DNA of 64,000 bases, from NCBI RefSeq assembly GCF_000149955.1, contig NC_030991.1, forward strand, positions 3,701,600 through 3,765,599, given 5' to 3'. The stretch is from Fusarium oxysporum f. sp. lycopersici 4287 (taxonomy: Eukaryota; Ascomycota; Sordariomycetes; Hypocreales; Nectriaceae). Positions 1-10,767 of the stretch are shown here, in pieces (position 1 is the stretch's first letter; each line of letters opens with the position of its first letter). The translations under genes and the position numbers were made by a program. The notes beneath the pieces were generated by a model. It searched no databases. It saw only the letters and a program-made list of their open reading frames with translations, and had not been told where the DNA came from.

Positions 1-245
1 GATCTAGAGACTCGCTTATTTAACGGTTAATTACTTAGCCCCGGTAGTAATGATTATGGCTGCCAGAGGGACGACGTATCCAAGCGATGGGGGATGAATG
101 TGTTATTTACAGTTGCGGGTCACTACTCTTAACGTAAAGACGAGCAAGAGTGAAACGAAACGAACTGTATACGAAGAAGAAGAAGACTCTTTTGAAAGAG
201 CATTATCTATAATGAAGTCTAAACGAAAAAAGGGGGAGGGGCAAT
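1..245. other. window start, no gene recognised
   Basis: I see no supported gene here. Short open frames exist but none shows a recognisable domain. The stretch ends at the 8-bp target duplication of the hAT element that follows. Confidence 0.4.
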
Positions 246-1020
246 GATTTCGCCAGGGTTCAAATCCATACCACGAAATCCACATATGGATCCATAATGT
301 GGATCCATATCCATTCCATTCCATTCCACGTGGGCTTCAGCATTTCCATATCCACGCCACGAAGCCCCTTCCACATGTTCCACATGTGGAAATCGTGGAA
401 TATTTTAGGTGGGGTTCGAAAATACCTTGATTTCCTTGTGAAATCCCGCATATCCTAAGTACTTTCTATCACCCACAACAACACAACATCGATTTGCCAC
501 CCCATTTTCCTCCGTACACAATGAGTCCATTCTGGGGGCTTCACTGTTACTCGCGTTACTACCCCAAATCGAAATGGCCACTCCCCATCCTACCAAGTCA
601 ACCACATCCGTTCCAGAACGAACAGAAGAGGACAATCAACGGCTCTTTCAGCTCTACAAAAGCTGGATCTTGACGGAGAGAGACGGCAAGGCGCGTCTAT
701 AGGTATATCGGTTCGGCTACGAATATCCAGCATAACAAGAAACAGGAACGTCGGTGGGTGTGTTGCCTTTGCGTCAAGCAACGGCGGATTTTAATGGACC
801 AATGACAAAAACATTGACGTCACCGAGGGCGGGCGGGACCCATTAATTACCATTGTTGGACGAAGTAGGTTTCCATTCCACGAATTCCACAATATGGATC
901 CATTTCCATAATGGATCCATTTCCACCCATTCCACATCGAAATTATTAGTCAGCATCCATATCCACGCCATATTCACAAATGTGTCGTGGAGTGTCGTGG
1001 ATTTGAACCCTGGATTTCGC
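246..1020. mobile_element. non-autonomous hAT-type DNA transposon with 8-bp target duplication
   Basis: The element runs from 254 to 1012 (759 bp). Both ends carry the inverted terminal sequence CAGGGTTCAAATCCA, reading inward from 254 and from 1012. It is flanked by perfect 8-bp direct repeats GATTTCGC at 246-253 and 1013-1020, the target-site length of hAT elements. Subterminal regions are packed with short motifs (TGGATCCAT, CCATTCCA, GTGGAT in both orientations), as is usual for hAT transposase-binding regions. No transposase is encoded, so it would depend on a copy elsewhere. The perfect target duplication suggests a fairly recent insertion. The inner boundary of the terminal repeat is imprecise. 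Confidence 0.85.
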
Positions 1021-1214
1021 TAACTCTTGGTGTATAACAGATGCTTTGTAGGTGGCGTTAGATGACGACCTTGTAAAAAGAGTGAAGAGACAAAAAAAGA
1101 AGGACTTGATCTTCTGTTCTAATGCTACCCTGACGCCTAAGCATGGACCTAAGAAACACACTTTACCGCTGAGGTTTGAGACCGAAAGCTTTGCCATGTC
1201 AGAATTATGTAACA

Positions 1215-2196
1215 TTAATTTTGCAATTGGCCACTAGGTTCTGAGAGCGATGCTATCCAATCTCCTACTTGCTTATTGACATCAATGCCCGCCTCCCATA
1301 TACACCAGTGAGAGCCGGATATGGCCCTGCACTGTAGAGCTTCGAAATATCGCGACATCCCTTGTATCATGTCCACGGTGACCTTGCTTCCCTGGGTAGC
1401 GGAAATATAAAGGGCTGGCATTGTGAAGGAAATCGGCTTTCGCGAGAACCCCAGCTCTTCATCTTGGTTGTAGGCGCGTGTTCGGAAATGAAACCAGTTG
1501 AGAGCCGCTTCCACTCCGGATTTACCTTGAGAGAGATATTGACGAGCGTAGACTAGATATTCTCGTCGAGATATTGTGCCAGAGTGCCTGTGTTTTGCCA
1601 AGTGCCTGAAGAGAAGTCGAAATCCGCAAGTAGTACTGATTTTGCCACATAGTTCAACCCCTTCCCATCAGTGGACCTTCCCTGAATCATTCTGAACAGT
1701 AAGTGGCCTAGGGCCGAACTCGAGAACGGGATCATCGGGCGTGAGGAACGCAGTGAACGGAGGAATAAATGGAGCAGATATGCTGAAGATTCCCAGCACC
1801 AAGTCAGGGTGCCACATAGCTGTTCGCCACACTATAGCACCCCCGAGGCCGTGGCCGCCAAGAATAATCCGCTTCTCGCCAACTAGGCTTTTCGCCAAAG
1901 CTTTGATGTCGTTGGCGACGCTTTTTGAAGGTATAATTCCTTAGGTTATCTGGCTTGTCACTCCCACCGCAACCTAGCAGGTCTAGCGCAACCACTTGGT
2001 AGCCCATGGAAACGAAATAAGGAATCTGATACCTCCACCCGAAGGATAGGTCAAGAAACCCGTGTAGGAGGAAGATGGTCTGAGCAGGGTCAGACGTAGG
2101 CATCGCTCTCACATAGCTGTATGATTTACCACCTACTGTACTCGTGGAAGTTGCGACTCTGGGATCGCCAGGTACGAGCTTAAAGCAATCTGCCAT
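1215..2196 (-). pseudogene. epoxide hydrolase-like alpha/beta hydrolase, frameshifted pseudogene
   Basis: Three minus-strand frames together spell an epoxide-hydrolase-type alpha/beta hydrolase. The first segment (from the ATG at 2194-2196) carries the oxyanion motif HGFLDLSFGWR and DLLGCGGSDKPDNL. The second has the nucleophile-elbow region GGHGLGGAIVWR. The third has LNWFHFRTRAY and the C-terminal SHWCIWEAG, where the catalytic His would lie. The first frame change sits in a run of five T (1922-1926): removing one base restores a continuous reading. Further changes lie near 1690 and near 1555. The elbow reads GHG where active enzymes have GHD, so the nucleophilic Asp is absent. None of the breaks shows a convincing intron. 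I infer a decayed gene; sequencing error could explain single shifts but not the missing nucleophile. Confidence 0.75.
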
Positions 2197-2559
2197 TGGG
2201 AGCTATGCCAAAATTTAGTAACATTTGTTAAAAGTTATGTTAAGGAGGTAGTCCAGGGCTTAATAGAAAGAGGCATGGATTACACCAAGCTCCTTGCTAG
2301 TATTGCAGCATGTGTGTTTGATGAAGGATCTTATAGCTCAAGAAAGCTGTTCAACATTTAGAAAATATAGTGTATTTCTAATTCTGATATGGCCATCTAG
2401 CCAGGGGGGCCCTTGTGGTTGGCAGTGATTGCCGACGTTGCCCTCACCGGGACAAAAACATGATTTTGTGATACAGTATAGTAGACCTGCGCATAGGCAA
2501 AAGCAGTCTTGCAATAGCTATTGGTACCGCGCCAAGATGAAGATGGCTACACGTACTGT
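2197..2559. other. intergenic, no feature recognised
   Basis: This spacer separates two minus-strand loci. An open frame reaches in from 2444, overlapping the 3' end of the next gene in another frame, but it has no recognisable domain and I do not call it. Confidence 0.4.
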
Positions 2560-3069
2560 CTACTTTGATATCTCTGAATGTTTGGACAATTTCTGATGCG
2601 TGAGCGCCAGAGCTTGCGTATCGTCCGCAAAGGCCAAGCAAATCTCCTTCAACTGTGGCCAATGAGCGAAATGTGCAACAGTAGTCAAGTGATCCCGCAT
2701 ATCTGCTCCGCAAAGTTGATCTCTCGGGATTCGGATTGTAAGCCTCTGCACCAAAGTCTCGACGGGATCCATGTCACAAGCCCAGGTGCCGAGGGCATCA
2801 TCAAGGAAAAGTCCGAGGTTGTTGAAGGAAATGATGAAGTGATTTTCTATGTAGAAAATCCTGCGTGCTTCTTCCAGTAGCTGATAGGCCGTTCCATCAA
2901 AGCCAAGGTCTTCTTTGACGAGTGCCAATAGTTTATCAATGATGTTTAGCCAATCGCCCGGGCCATCGACATAGATAGGATTCTCGTGAACCAGATAATC
3001 ACGAAAGATTTCCAATGGCCATTTTGTAGGCCGATCCTCTTGACCTTCCATTTCTGGCAGCCTTGGCAT
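2560..3069 (-). CDS. hypothetical protein, 169 aa
   Basis: This is an intronless open frame starting MPRLPEMEG. The middle contains RRIFYIENHFIISFNN followed by VQRLTIRIP, a layout reminiscent of the short fungal proteins that follow an F-box or 2EXR motif, but no F-box is visible. The C-terminus stops abruptly and another frame stays open to 2444, so a missed intron or a truncated copy is possible. It lies next to the hydrolase pseudogene in the same orientation. I do not recognise a function. Confidence 0.45.
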   Translation of the reverse strand: MPRLPEMEGQEDRPTKWPLEIFRDYLVHENPIYVDGPGDWLNIIDKLLALVKEDLGFDGTAYQLLEEARRIFYIENHFIISFNNLGLFLDDALGTWACDMDPVETLVQRLTIRIPRDQLCGADMRDHLTTVAHFAHWPQLKEICLAFADDTQALALTHQKLSKHSEISK

Positions 3070-3318
3070 ACCGAGCAGTACGTTTCTTCGTGTATTCTAA
3101 GGACAACCGCTGTTTGTGATCTTAGGTATTCGGATGCATTTTGAATTCTTTATAACTAAGGAAGGAGTGTTATACAAATCAATGATAAAAGTTCAATATT
3201 ACAACTTATTAAGGCCGATTTAGTATTATAGTTAATATTTTTCGTGTTCTTGTTTTTCTCCCTCCTCCCCGATCTGTTTCTATTTTCTTGTCCTTATTCC
3301 ATCTTTTTCTAGCCCTAT

Positions 3319-3858
3319 CTAGTTGCATTCTTCCCAGTTATAGTGCAGGGCTGCTGGATCGATTCCAATATCATCGGCGATCTCTCCAAGATTTCCTTTG
3401 AATTTATTTTCTTGAATAAGTCCAATATCATAACATGCGTCTCCCTGTTGTACAATAACGATCTCTGGGGTATGTGCTTCAAGCACGCTATCGTTTCCCT
3501 GGAATTGGCATAGTGTGGATATACCATCTGAGGGACTTGCTTTTTCCTCAAACGAATCCAAATCACATAGTTTAGACCCCAACATATCTGTGAGAGGGTC
3601 GAAGGTATTCAACTCGTCACGATCGACTGGAGCGGTATATTGCGCCTCGTCCAAGTGCGAAATGGGACAGTTATGGCAGTACCAAAAGCCATTGGCGTCT
3701 TCGTAGCCACTTAGAGATAAAAGGACTGTTTGGGCGTCGTCCAGTTGCATATCTTGTAAAGGAGCGTCATATTGCAACATTTCGGGTGTGGGTGATAAAG
3801 AGTTTAAAGATGTCTTCTTTGGGTCAATACCCACGGGAGACTCAAATGTCGACGCCAT
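3319..3858 (-). CDS. hypothetical acidic protein, 179 aa
   Basis: This single-exon frame begins MASTFESPVGIDPKK. It is rich in Asp, Glu, Ser and Leu, has no signal peptide or membrane segment, and holds a small Cys/His patch WYCHNCPISH near residue 58. The C-terminus has DIGIDPAAL, resembling an IDPAL motif in two other small genes of this window (28.3 kb and 33.9 kb). The acidic composition would fit a nuclear or regulatory protein, but that is inference. I do not recognise the family. Confidence 0.5.
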   Translation of the reverse strand: MASTFESPVGIDPKKTSLNSLSPTPEMLQYDAPLQDMQLDDAQTVLLSLSGYEDANGFWYCHNCPISHLDEAQYTAPVDRDELNTFDPLTDMLGSKLCDLDSFEEKASPSDGISTLCQFQGNDSVLEAHTPEIVIVQQGDACYDIGLIQENKFKGNLGEIADDIGIDPAALHYNWEECN

Positions 3859-4607
3859 GAAGGGAGAATTGCGTTGATTGAGGCCGATAGATTTGATGTA
3901 TGTGCAGGAGTCATTATTTTATAGTTTATCATGGGGCAACTGCGGGTCCTCTGCGAGGATCCGTGTTGATGTCGTAATGATTTGACAGGGGAACGGATTC
4001 TAGAATAGCAATAAGCTCTCCCAACCTTGCCTAAACTACGCCTCAACACACCAGGGTGGGAAGCTATCCTTGCGGCTTTAGCATGTCTGTCCCTACGCGG
4101 TCTCTGAGGGGCGGTAAACTCCTTGTATAACTACTGACCCGCTCAAATCCGCAACGCAAGAGTTCTCGTTCTAGGCTCGTCTTCCTTAGTACCTGTCGAC
4201 TACGTCCAGTTAATAGTCACACGCGAGATCGGAGATCTGAGTCCTGCTTACAGGGATGTCTTATGAAATGGAAATACTGTTATTTTATATGTACAATCTC
4301 GGACAAAGCTTCTAACGTAAGTCTAGTCGAGCTGAATGGCGTAAGCCGTAGATGCGTGTTGTACTGCGTCTTGCCTCTTCATTTTAGAAGGGTAAAACTA
4401 AAACAATTAATCCCAAAATGTACTGTAGTATTTATATTCTCGTCTTTAAATTTAAAAACACTTTTAAAGCCCAGAGGTCATTTCTGAACGATCGATGCTT
4501 TTACTTTTCTTCCCTTCTTACTCTCAGTTACCGTATATCATTGCGGGGTTAATTCTTGCAGGAATTGCCAGCTGACTTGTTTTCATTTTCTTTGCCTGGT
4601 CCAGACC
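3859..4607. other. intergenic, no feature recognised
   Basis: This is the divergent spacer between the minus-strand gene at 3319 and the plus-strand gene at 4608. It must hold both promoters. Open frames at 3804-4049 and 4263-4487 show no recognisable content. Confidence 0.4.
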
Positions 4608-5347
4608 ATGGAGGACCTCTGTGCTAGCTCGACTCAGGATAGAAACCTGGAATATCGTCATTATCAAGATATCAAGAAAGCCCTAGCAAAGAGATGCAGA
4701 AACCAGTTAGCAGTCCATATTAGTAAGTCTCACCGTCAGGAAAAAGCCACATCGTCTGACCTGATCAAGAACGCCAAACAGGGCAAGTGATAGACCCCCT
4801 GCGCGTTCGGTTGATTCCTAAAATGACCGATTTCTACACATGGGCTTACACGCCAGGTGATTCACACCTGTTTACGAGAAACTTGGGCCAACAAAGTATA
4901 TCATCATACAAAGAGCTTCATAACAAGGTTGGAAAAACCTTTTTTGCAATACCGCGCTCCAGATTCTTACAGTTATCGGTGCCTCTGTACCCTAAGACAC
5001 GCGAGGAAGGAGATGCCACGGCCGAGATATGCAATCCAGCTTCTAAGTTATCGACCGTACCGGGAGCCGAAGCCTCCATTTCTAATGATAGACGAGATGT
5101 GTTGCAATTAGAAGAAGATCTGATTATAGAAAGAACCTGCAAAGAGCAACTTCTTCTTGAACTGAAAACAATTCAGGCCGAATACGAGGCATTAGGACGA
5201 CGTTTCGAATTGCAAGCCGAGAAAGCAAAGCAAAGCGAAGATCACTTGTTCAGTTGTTTTCATACGATGAGCAAAATGAGCGAATTGGCAGAACAAGTTA
5301 AGACAGAGTATGCGAATAAAGTAGATGTTACCGTATTTCCACATTAA
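4608..5347 (+). CDS. small coiled-coil protein, 226 aa, paralogue of the gene at 28.3-29.1 kb
   Basis: Two exons, 4608-4722 and 4782-5347. The 59-bp intron starts GTAAGT, has a CTGAC branch site and ends ACAG. Splicing (phase 1) joins exon 1, ending ...RNQLAVHI, to RQVIDPLRVRLIP. The paralogue at 28336-29069 has the same phase-1 intron after a matching ...VLADHI, followed by QVRLI. The two share further spaced matches: a ...LF motif, a conserved VG..F.AIP stretch, and a C-terminal half predicted as coiled coil (Leu/Glu/Gln-rich, residues about 140-190). There is no signal peptide or membrane segment. Function is unknown; a nuclear or scaffolding role is only a guess. Confidence 0.65.
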
Positions 5348-6175
5348 TAAAATACTCTGCGGTAGTTTAAGTAGGTATACAGCACAGTGTGGTGTGGGTT
5401 TACCGTCAACAGTTTGCTATTACAATGGCGCTCGACCCGCGCACAGCCAGAGTCTGACATGAACCCTGCAATCTCAGTACAATTGCTCAGTAGTAACAAC
5501 CCCTTTCTATCTCGACGGTCTAGAATGGGGTGCCGGTGTTACTATTCACCTATGAATAATTCAGTATTCTGGAAGATAACTTGCCTGATAATTGTCCCTT
5601 GTCCGGTCCTGGATAGAGTCTACATTCATTCATATTCTTTTGACACTGATCTGGATGCTGTTAGTGAGCGAGCAGGACAGGGACTACAGTAGCGCCATCA
5701 GTAAGTGAGGAGCCTGCTGCATCTATGTAGGCCCTTCTGGATCACTTTCAACAAAAATTACAATGGCATACTGCTGACTGCGGGCCCGCCCCTTGCTGTA
5801 GAATGCTTTTCTTCCCTTCTTGTTTGTGTAGTGATGAGTACTTAAAACTACCTTATTTGCAATTTTGATTACGTCTGAGATAAAATATCCTTTTAGGAAA
5901 GAAAGCCAAGGTCAACGCCTGATGAAAACCTTTGAATGTCTAACAAGTGTACTTGGATTGCTGTGAATTCTCTACAGGCTTGCACTGCTAAACGTGAATC
6001 TATTTCACACTAGCCCTTTGCTTATAGATACTCACGCAGGATATTTCTTCATGCCCGAAAGCTATTTGGTAGCTCTAGCATCCAACCCTATGTTCGCGCC
6101 GCATTTGACTCTTCAGGGATGTTACCGTCGCAAGATCTACTGACGGGTCTGTGGAAGAAAAAGATTCGTTTAAAC
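5348..6175. other. intergenic, possible repeat fragment
   Basis: I recognise no gene. Around 5652-5695 lies ATGCTGTTAGTGAG plus about 30 bases that resemble 27908-27955 at roughly 70 percent, possibly a shared relic of an old repeat. Confidence 0.3.
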
Positions 6176-6520
6176 TCAGTCCCCACGGTTCCCCACAAGC
6201 CTCTTCAGCTGCGCTAGTAACTTCCCTATCGTCTCATTTTGTACTCCTTGTACCCCCTGCATGTGATGAACAACATCCATTAATTGGCTGACCTGGAGTT
6301 GAAGACTGGTGATTTCCTCTGTTTTGTTAGAGATCGATAGAGCCGTCGGCTTTTCTATTTGACAGTTCAACCGTGTTATATGTTCTTGTGGCGGACTTTC
6401 GACATCCATGCACCAGGATCTTCTCGTCCTTGTCGGTAAGGCAGAGCTAGAAGCAAAAGGCGAAGGGACTTCATGGCTGCTTCCATAGCCACCGCCTTGG
6501 AGAGAGTATATTTCACCCAT
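6176..6520 (-). CDS. small coiled-coil protein, 114 aa
   Basis: This single open frame starts at an ATG (MGEIYSLQ). The N-terminal half is Ser/Pro-rich; the C-terminal half (about residues 65-110) has heptad-like hydrophobic spacing (ITSLQLQVSQLMDVVHHMQ). It resembles in style, but not clearly in sequence, the other small coiled-coil genes of the window. It may be one exon of a longer gene. I do not recognise a family. Confidence 0.4.
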   Translation of the reverse strand: MGEIYSLQGGGYGSSHEVPSPFASSSALPTRTRRSWCMDVESPPQEHITRLNCQIEKPTALSISNKTEEITSLQLQVSQLMDVVHHMQGVQGVQNETIGKLLAQLKRLVGNRGD

Positions 6521-8092
6521 TATTAGAGTGAGTGGAAAATAACCCGACGCGGAGAAAATCTAAGATTTTATAGACTGCGCTGTTTTAAGTCATGGTCTCC
6601 TTGATCTACCGCTTATTATTTTGATTCAACAGCAGGATGATGAAGAACTAAATCGGTCTCTTGTCAGGATTGAGAGGAAAATAGGCATGTAATTAGTTAT
6701 ACCTATGTCAAGCGAAGAATACGATTCCTACATTGCGCACATCAGAAAACTTTAATTTTCATTCTGTATCGAGCTGGAATTGATTTCTAGGAGTCATTGT
6801 AGCACTTTAGTTACTCGAGAGTATGCAGTTTTCTCACCATGAAACTGCGTATTTCCATACTGTCACAGTATTTGCTGCATTTTAGCATATGACCTTACAT
6901 TCGATCACAGGAGCCTATGGCCGTGTTTTTTCTATGAGATTCATGGTGCCATGGCGGTAAAATTGGACACACGTTTAGCCTGAGCATGTGGCCAACCCGA
7001 TCATTTTTTTATTTTGAGTTCGGTCCAACTGAAACATAATTCGTATACACCCCCACAACCCTGAGTTTCATGGCTATACCCAGTTTCCAGCCATCATGTT
7101 GCTTCTTTTGGTTGACCTATAAGCAGCAATTCAGACGGTGCAGAGCTACGCATTTGGCGTTGAGAAAACTATGCAGAGAGCCGTGGCTGGCACCTGAATT
7201 TCAATACTATGGTCCTTCGCAACAACTAGATCGTATCAGGTGAGAGGTAATGAGCAGCCAAAGAGCAATATATAATACGTATACTGAAAAAAATTGTGCG
7301 TACTTTGGATGGCATGGCAAACCGAAGTATACGGTGCCTTTCCCCGATGCATTCGGAGCGACCTCAATATCTTGGTGCCACGAGAGTGGGAAGAGTATAA
7401 AGCATACTGATGGTAGGGTCACAAAGCAAGGGAGCTCAAGGGCATAATATGTGTCCTATAGTATTGCAATAGAGACTAGGCAATTATCATGGGCTATTGA
7501 ATGGGCATTTGATCCTATATGCTGCCTGGAGTGTGACTTTGGCACCGTTATGTAGAGATGAAGCTGGCTGAGAGCGGGCGCGAACCGCGTGCCATAACTC
7601 GAAGATGTAAGTACCAATATTCAACCAAGACGAATATTATTTATGCATGATCTTTTGCATTCTTGAGTATTCGAAGACTAATGGTAAATAGGCAATTAAA
7701 GCTCTCAAAACATTACCGATGACAGACCATGCTGTGCAGCTCAAGCGAGATACTAAGGTTGAAGAGTAGCAAGTGCGAACCTAAAGAACGGCTGCACTCT
7801 CGTACAATGGCTTTTACTTTATTCCAATTTTTCTAATCCTATAGCTCGTGTTGTTTCAGGGGGGGGGGTGTTTGTCTACATCCACTCTCAAAGCCACTTC
7901 ATATCACAAGTTAATGAATGCTATAATAAAGGGATATCCGCTATAAAGCAGCCAGATTACGCATACCACCCAATCGTTGATCCGTATTTTCTCTTGACCA
8001 TCCTTTGTACTTGAATATTCATAACCTATGTTGCGAGGCATACTCTGCGATATACGGTCGCATGCTGGAGGTGGAGAGGAATCACCAAAGTG
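6521..8092. other. long intergenic stretch, no gene recognised
   Basis: About 1.6 kb without a supported gene. It has a G-run at 7861-7869 and short open frames (7207-7447) without domain content. A T-arm-like segment near 7572-7600 was considered and rejected as a tRNA. Confidence 0.4.
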
Positions 8093-9409
8093 TCACGATC
8101 CTTGTGCCATAAGACCTTGGACATTCTTGACACCTTTTGCAGTAAGTGGTAAGTTGTGCCGCTTGAGGTTATATACAAGACGTACTGCCTCCACTGGCGT
8201 CGCCTTCAGAAAATATCTCATCATGAATGACGGCCGCGGTGGGGGCGTGCTAAGGCAATACGTATAGACGAAATCAAAACTCTGCAACAGTTTTGGATAG
8301 CGATAGAGTGATCGGACGCTGTCTTCCAAGAAAGTCTTGGACGTAAGGATCTCAAGCAGCTTGAAAAATACTCCTGCTTGTATTCTAGCACCATGCCGTA
8401 AAAGTAATGACGCAAGGCCGGCATCGGCCATTTCAAGCGATAATGCTCGTTCGAGAAGAGCGTCCAGAAAGCAATTCAGTTCCTCAATGGAGAGCGCGGA
8501 ATCTGGGCATGAGGCATACTTGAGGCGGCGGAGGATGTCAAGCAGCCTACCCAAAACTTCTACCTTTTGATTCCTCTGCGCTAGCCAAGGCCTCTGAGAG
8601 AGTATGTATGTGATGAGATCAAAAATGTCACCAAAATCCAAATTCTGCGCCAGCCAGTCGCATCCTACTCCAAGGGTCCACGACAAGGCGATGAACTGAT
8701 GATTGCGGCTTAATTGATGGAGAGTAGGCCTGGAATTAGCTCCCATGTCTAAAAGTTGTTGAACGGTTGATTTCTTTCCATGATTTATTGCCACCATGAG
8801 CATCGAGCAGCCGTAGCCAAGGTCAGCGTCGACGTCAAGTTGAAACATTTCAATCATGAGTCCCAAGAGATTCGAGAGCCCGTGCCTTACAGCATCGCTC
8901 ACTGCGTCAAACTGGAGAAGGTGTTGACGTATTGAAGCCCCTGAACGCAACAATACTATTGCGGTAGATTCATTCTTGAAAAAAATTGCTTCAGCAAGCG
9001 GCGGCTTCCTGGTATTGGGCGGTCCGTCTGGTGATACACCATGCTGGATCAAAAAGGTAATGATATTATCCAGCCCTCGCCTAGCAGCGAGATGGATTGG
9101 GGAACACTGGAACTGTTCCTTCGCTTGGAGATTGCCAGGGTGGAAATTCCTTGCATCGCGACATATGTTGAATTTGGCGCCGCTCCTGTGTGCGGCCGAT
9201 AGTGTCCGCAAGGCGACATCTTGATTGGTGCACCAAGCAATCGCGTGGAAGACGGAGGATGACTCGTGGTTCTTCACGTCATTCTGATAGAGTATATGGT
9301 TGGAAATATGATGGAGGTGGCGGCAGCAGCGCGAGAGGGATGCTTGACCACTGAGTGAGCACAAACCCGCAATAAGAGAGATAAGTTCATCTGGTAGGCT
9401 AAGGATCAT
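8093..9409 (-). CDS. F-box and ankyrin-repeat protein, 438 aa
   Basis: This intronless gene starts at MILSLPDELISLIAG, which matches the fungal F-box consensus (LPDEL...I, then LSRCCRHLHHI, residues about 3-40). Ankyrin-like units follow: SPIHLAARRGLDNIITFLI near residue 103, PLAEAIFFKNESTAIVLL near 138, and CSMLMVAINHGKKSTVQQLL near 200. By family knowledge the F-box would bind Skp1 of an SCF ubiquitin ligase while the ankyrin repeats recruit a target; the target is unknown. The reading frame is intact. The C-terminal 200 residues are helical-looking and more divergent. F-box/ankyrin genes are abundant and fast-evolving in filamentous ascomycetes. Confidence 0.85.
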   Translation of the reverse strand: MILSLPDELISLIAGLCSLSGQASLSRCCRHLHHISNHILYQNDVKNHESSSVFHAIAWCTNQDVALRTLSAAHRSGAKFNICRDARNFHPGNLQAKEQFQCSPIHLAARRGLDNIITFLIQHGVSPDGPPNTRKPPLAEAIFFKNESTAIVLLRSGASIRQHLLQFDAVSDAVRHGLSNLLGLMIEMFQLDVDADLGYGCSMLMVAINHGKKSTVQQLLDMGANSRPTLHQLSRNHQFIALSWTLGVGCDWLAQNLDFGDIFDLITYILSQRPWLAQRNQKVEVLGRLLDILRRLKYASCPDSALSIEELNCFLDALLERALSLEMADAGLASLLLRHGARIQAGVFFKLLEILTSKTFLEDSVRSLYRYPKLLQSFDFVYTYCLSTPPPRPSFMMRYFLKATPVEAVRLVYNLKRHNLPLTAKGVKNVQGLMAQGS

Positions 9410-9970
9410 CTCAGCAAAGTACGAAACATAGCCATCTCAAAGGAGGGCTATAAGTGGGAGGGAGAATATCAAAGCACGGTAGGCATCATGATCTCAAATG
9501 TCAGAATAGATTTGAAGTATTTACACGCGCGCTGAGCACCCTGACAGCAGATATTGTCAAATGCCACAGCTGTTATCGTATCATTTCTGCTAGCGGTCTC
9601 AATGTCGAGAGGTCTGATGCGCCGTTCAAACACATATCGGAAGCCCACCATTTCCTATGATGGGTTCGCTGTTGGAAGGGACGTGAGTGTTTCCTGTATT
9701 GGAAACAAAATAGACTTCAGGCAGGCGGGGATGGTCGAAGCACTGGGAAGCTGTATGGTTATGAGAAGTCTAGGCTGGCTGGAGTTCGAAGACCCATCTC
9801 GACTAATTAGACTAGATAACTGCATTTAGTTGACCTACCATCCATCCTAAGTTCGATTACTCACAAGATGCGGGCAGGCTATGTTCTCAGTGGGTGGAAA
9901 AGGAACAAGAAAAGTGAAATGTACCTCGCTGCTAGAGAGACAATAATAACAACAATAATAATACATACAG
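9410..9970. other. intergenic upstream of the F-box gene
   Basis: I see no supported gene. Overlapping short frames on both strands (9454-9829) lack recognisable content. The 5' leader of the F-box gene should lie in the first hundred bases. Confidence 0.4.
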
Positions 9971-10076
9971 TACATTTCAGGTTCAGCTGCTAAAAGTTTC
10001 GTCTCTAATTGCTGTTCTCGCCTGCAAGAATGGTAGGATTACTTATATCGGGAGGGAAACTAAACCCGAGATTTCC
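9971..10076 (+). mobile_element. short MITE family, copy 1
   Basis: A copy of a roughly 105-bp dispersed element. It begins TACATTTCAGGTTCAG, has a core with CTCTAATTGCTGTTCTCG then CCTGCAA, and ends with ATCGGGAGGGAAACTAAAC then GAGATTTCC. The two ends are imperfect inverted repeats (TTTCAGGTTCAG against the reverse complement of the end). Nine other copies occur in the window. Confidence 0.7.
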
Positions 10077-10347
10077 AGTGATAAAACGTGCAACAATTTA
10101 TTAGCAATTCAACTTTAAATCAGTGGTATAAAGTTCCTTCTTTCCCTTCACGTTTGCTATTAACTATTATCTTGTTTTTCTTTCACTCTTTACCTAATTG
10201 CGATCATCCTAACCCCTGACATAGAGATAGATTTCCATCCTCACATACCGCTACCCCCCCGAGATCTTTCCGTTTTCATAACCATTGTATAGGAGTAGTG
10301 CCAACCCTTCTATGTGCCTATAAATTGTAGATACTCGTGCATAAGCA

Positions 10348-10767
10348 ATGCTAAACCTAGCCCGTCTCGAGTGTCCCGGCCGCGGGCGGCTCATACAGAC
10401 CCCGTGGTCAGCCAATGTCATCATAAAAAAGATCCTTGTATTGACTCAAGTCGGAGGTCGTATCTTATATGGCATTCTTGCTGAAACACAGGACAAGAAT
10501 TCTTGGGATTGGCTGCATATTGAATCTCTACTATGGGCGTTTGAAGATGGAGTTGATCTTCGCATGCTACATTACACTTCCCGACCATCGCTCTTGTATG
10601 ATGGAGACCCAAATCTAGAGATAGAGGATATCCTGGGGCACTATGAGATGAAGGATGGGCAATGCTTCTTTGCAGTTAAGTGGAAGGAATTTACATTCCC
10701 TACTTGGGAGACAGAGCTAGAAATGGCAGACTTCTCTAACGAAATAACTACCTATTTTCATCGTTAA
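10348..10767 (+). CDS. small chromodomain-like protein, 139 aa
   Basis: This single-exon frame starts at an ATG. Residues about 91-138 fit a chromodomain: IEDILGHYEMKDGQCFFAV, then KWKEFTFPTWETE, the usual hydrophobic-K-W-K followed by TWE. Residues about 25-62 (IKKILVLTQVGGRILYGIL, then WDWLHIESLL) look like a second, more degenerate chromo-like module, so the protein may be a tandem chromodomain. Chromodomains usually bind methylated histone H3 tails or are found in retrotransposon integrases. No integrase or reverse transcriptase surrounds this one, so a cellular or domesticated gene is more likely. The identification rests on pattern only. Confidence 0.6.
   Translation: MLNLARLECPGRGRLIQTPWSANVIIKKILVLTQVGGRILYGILAETQDKNSWDWLHIESLLWAFEDGVDLRMLHYTSRPSLLYDGDPNLEIEDILGHYEMKDGQCFFAVKWKEFTFPTWETELEMADFSNEITTYFHR

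Noticed and set aside
7560..7620. A T-arm-like segment (minus strand GCGGTTCGCGCCCGC followed by CTCAGCCA) suggested a tRNA gene.
   Set aside because: No matching acceptor strand, D-arm or anticodon arm could be found within 150 bases on that strand.
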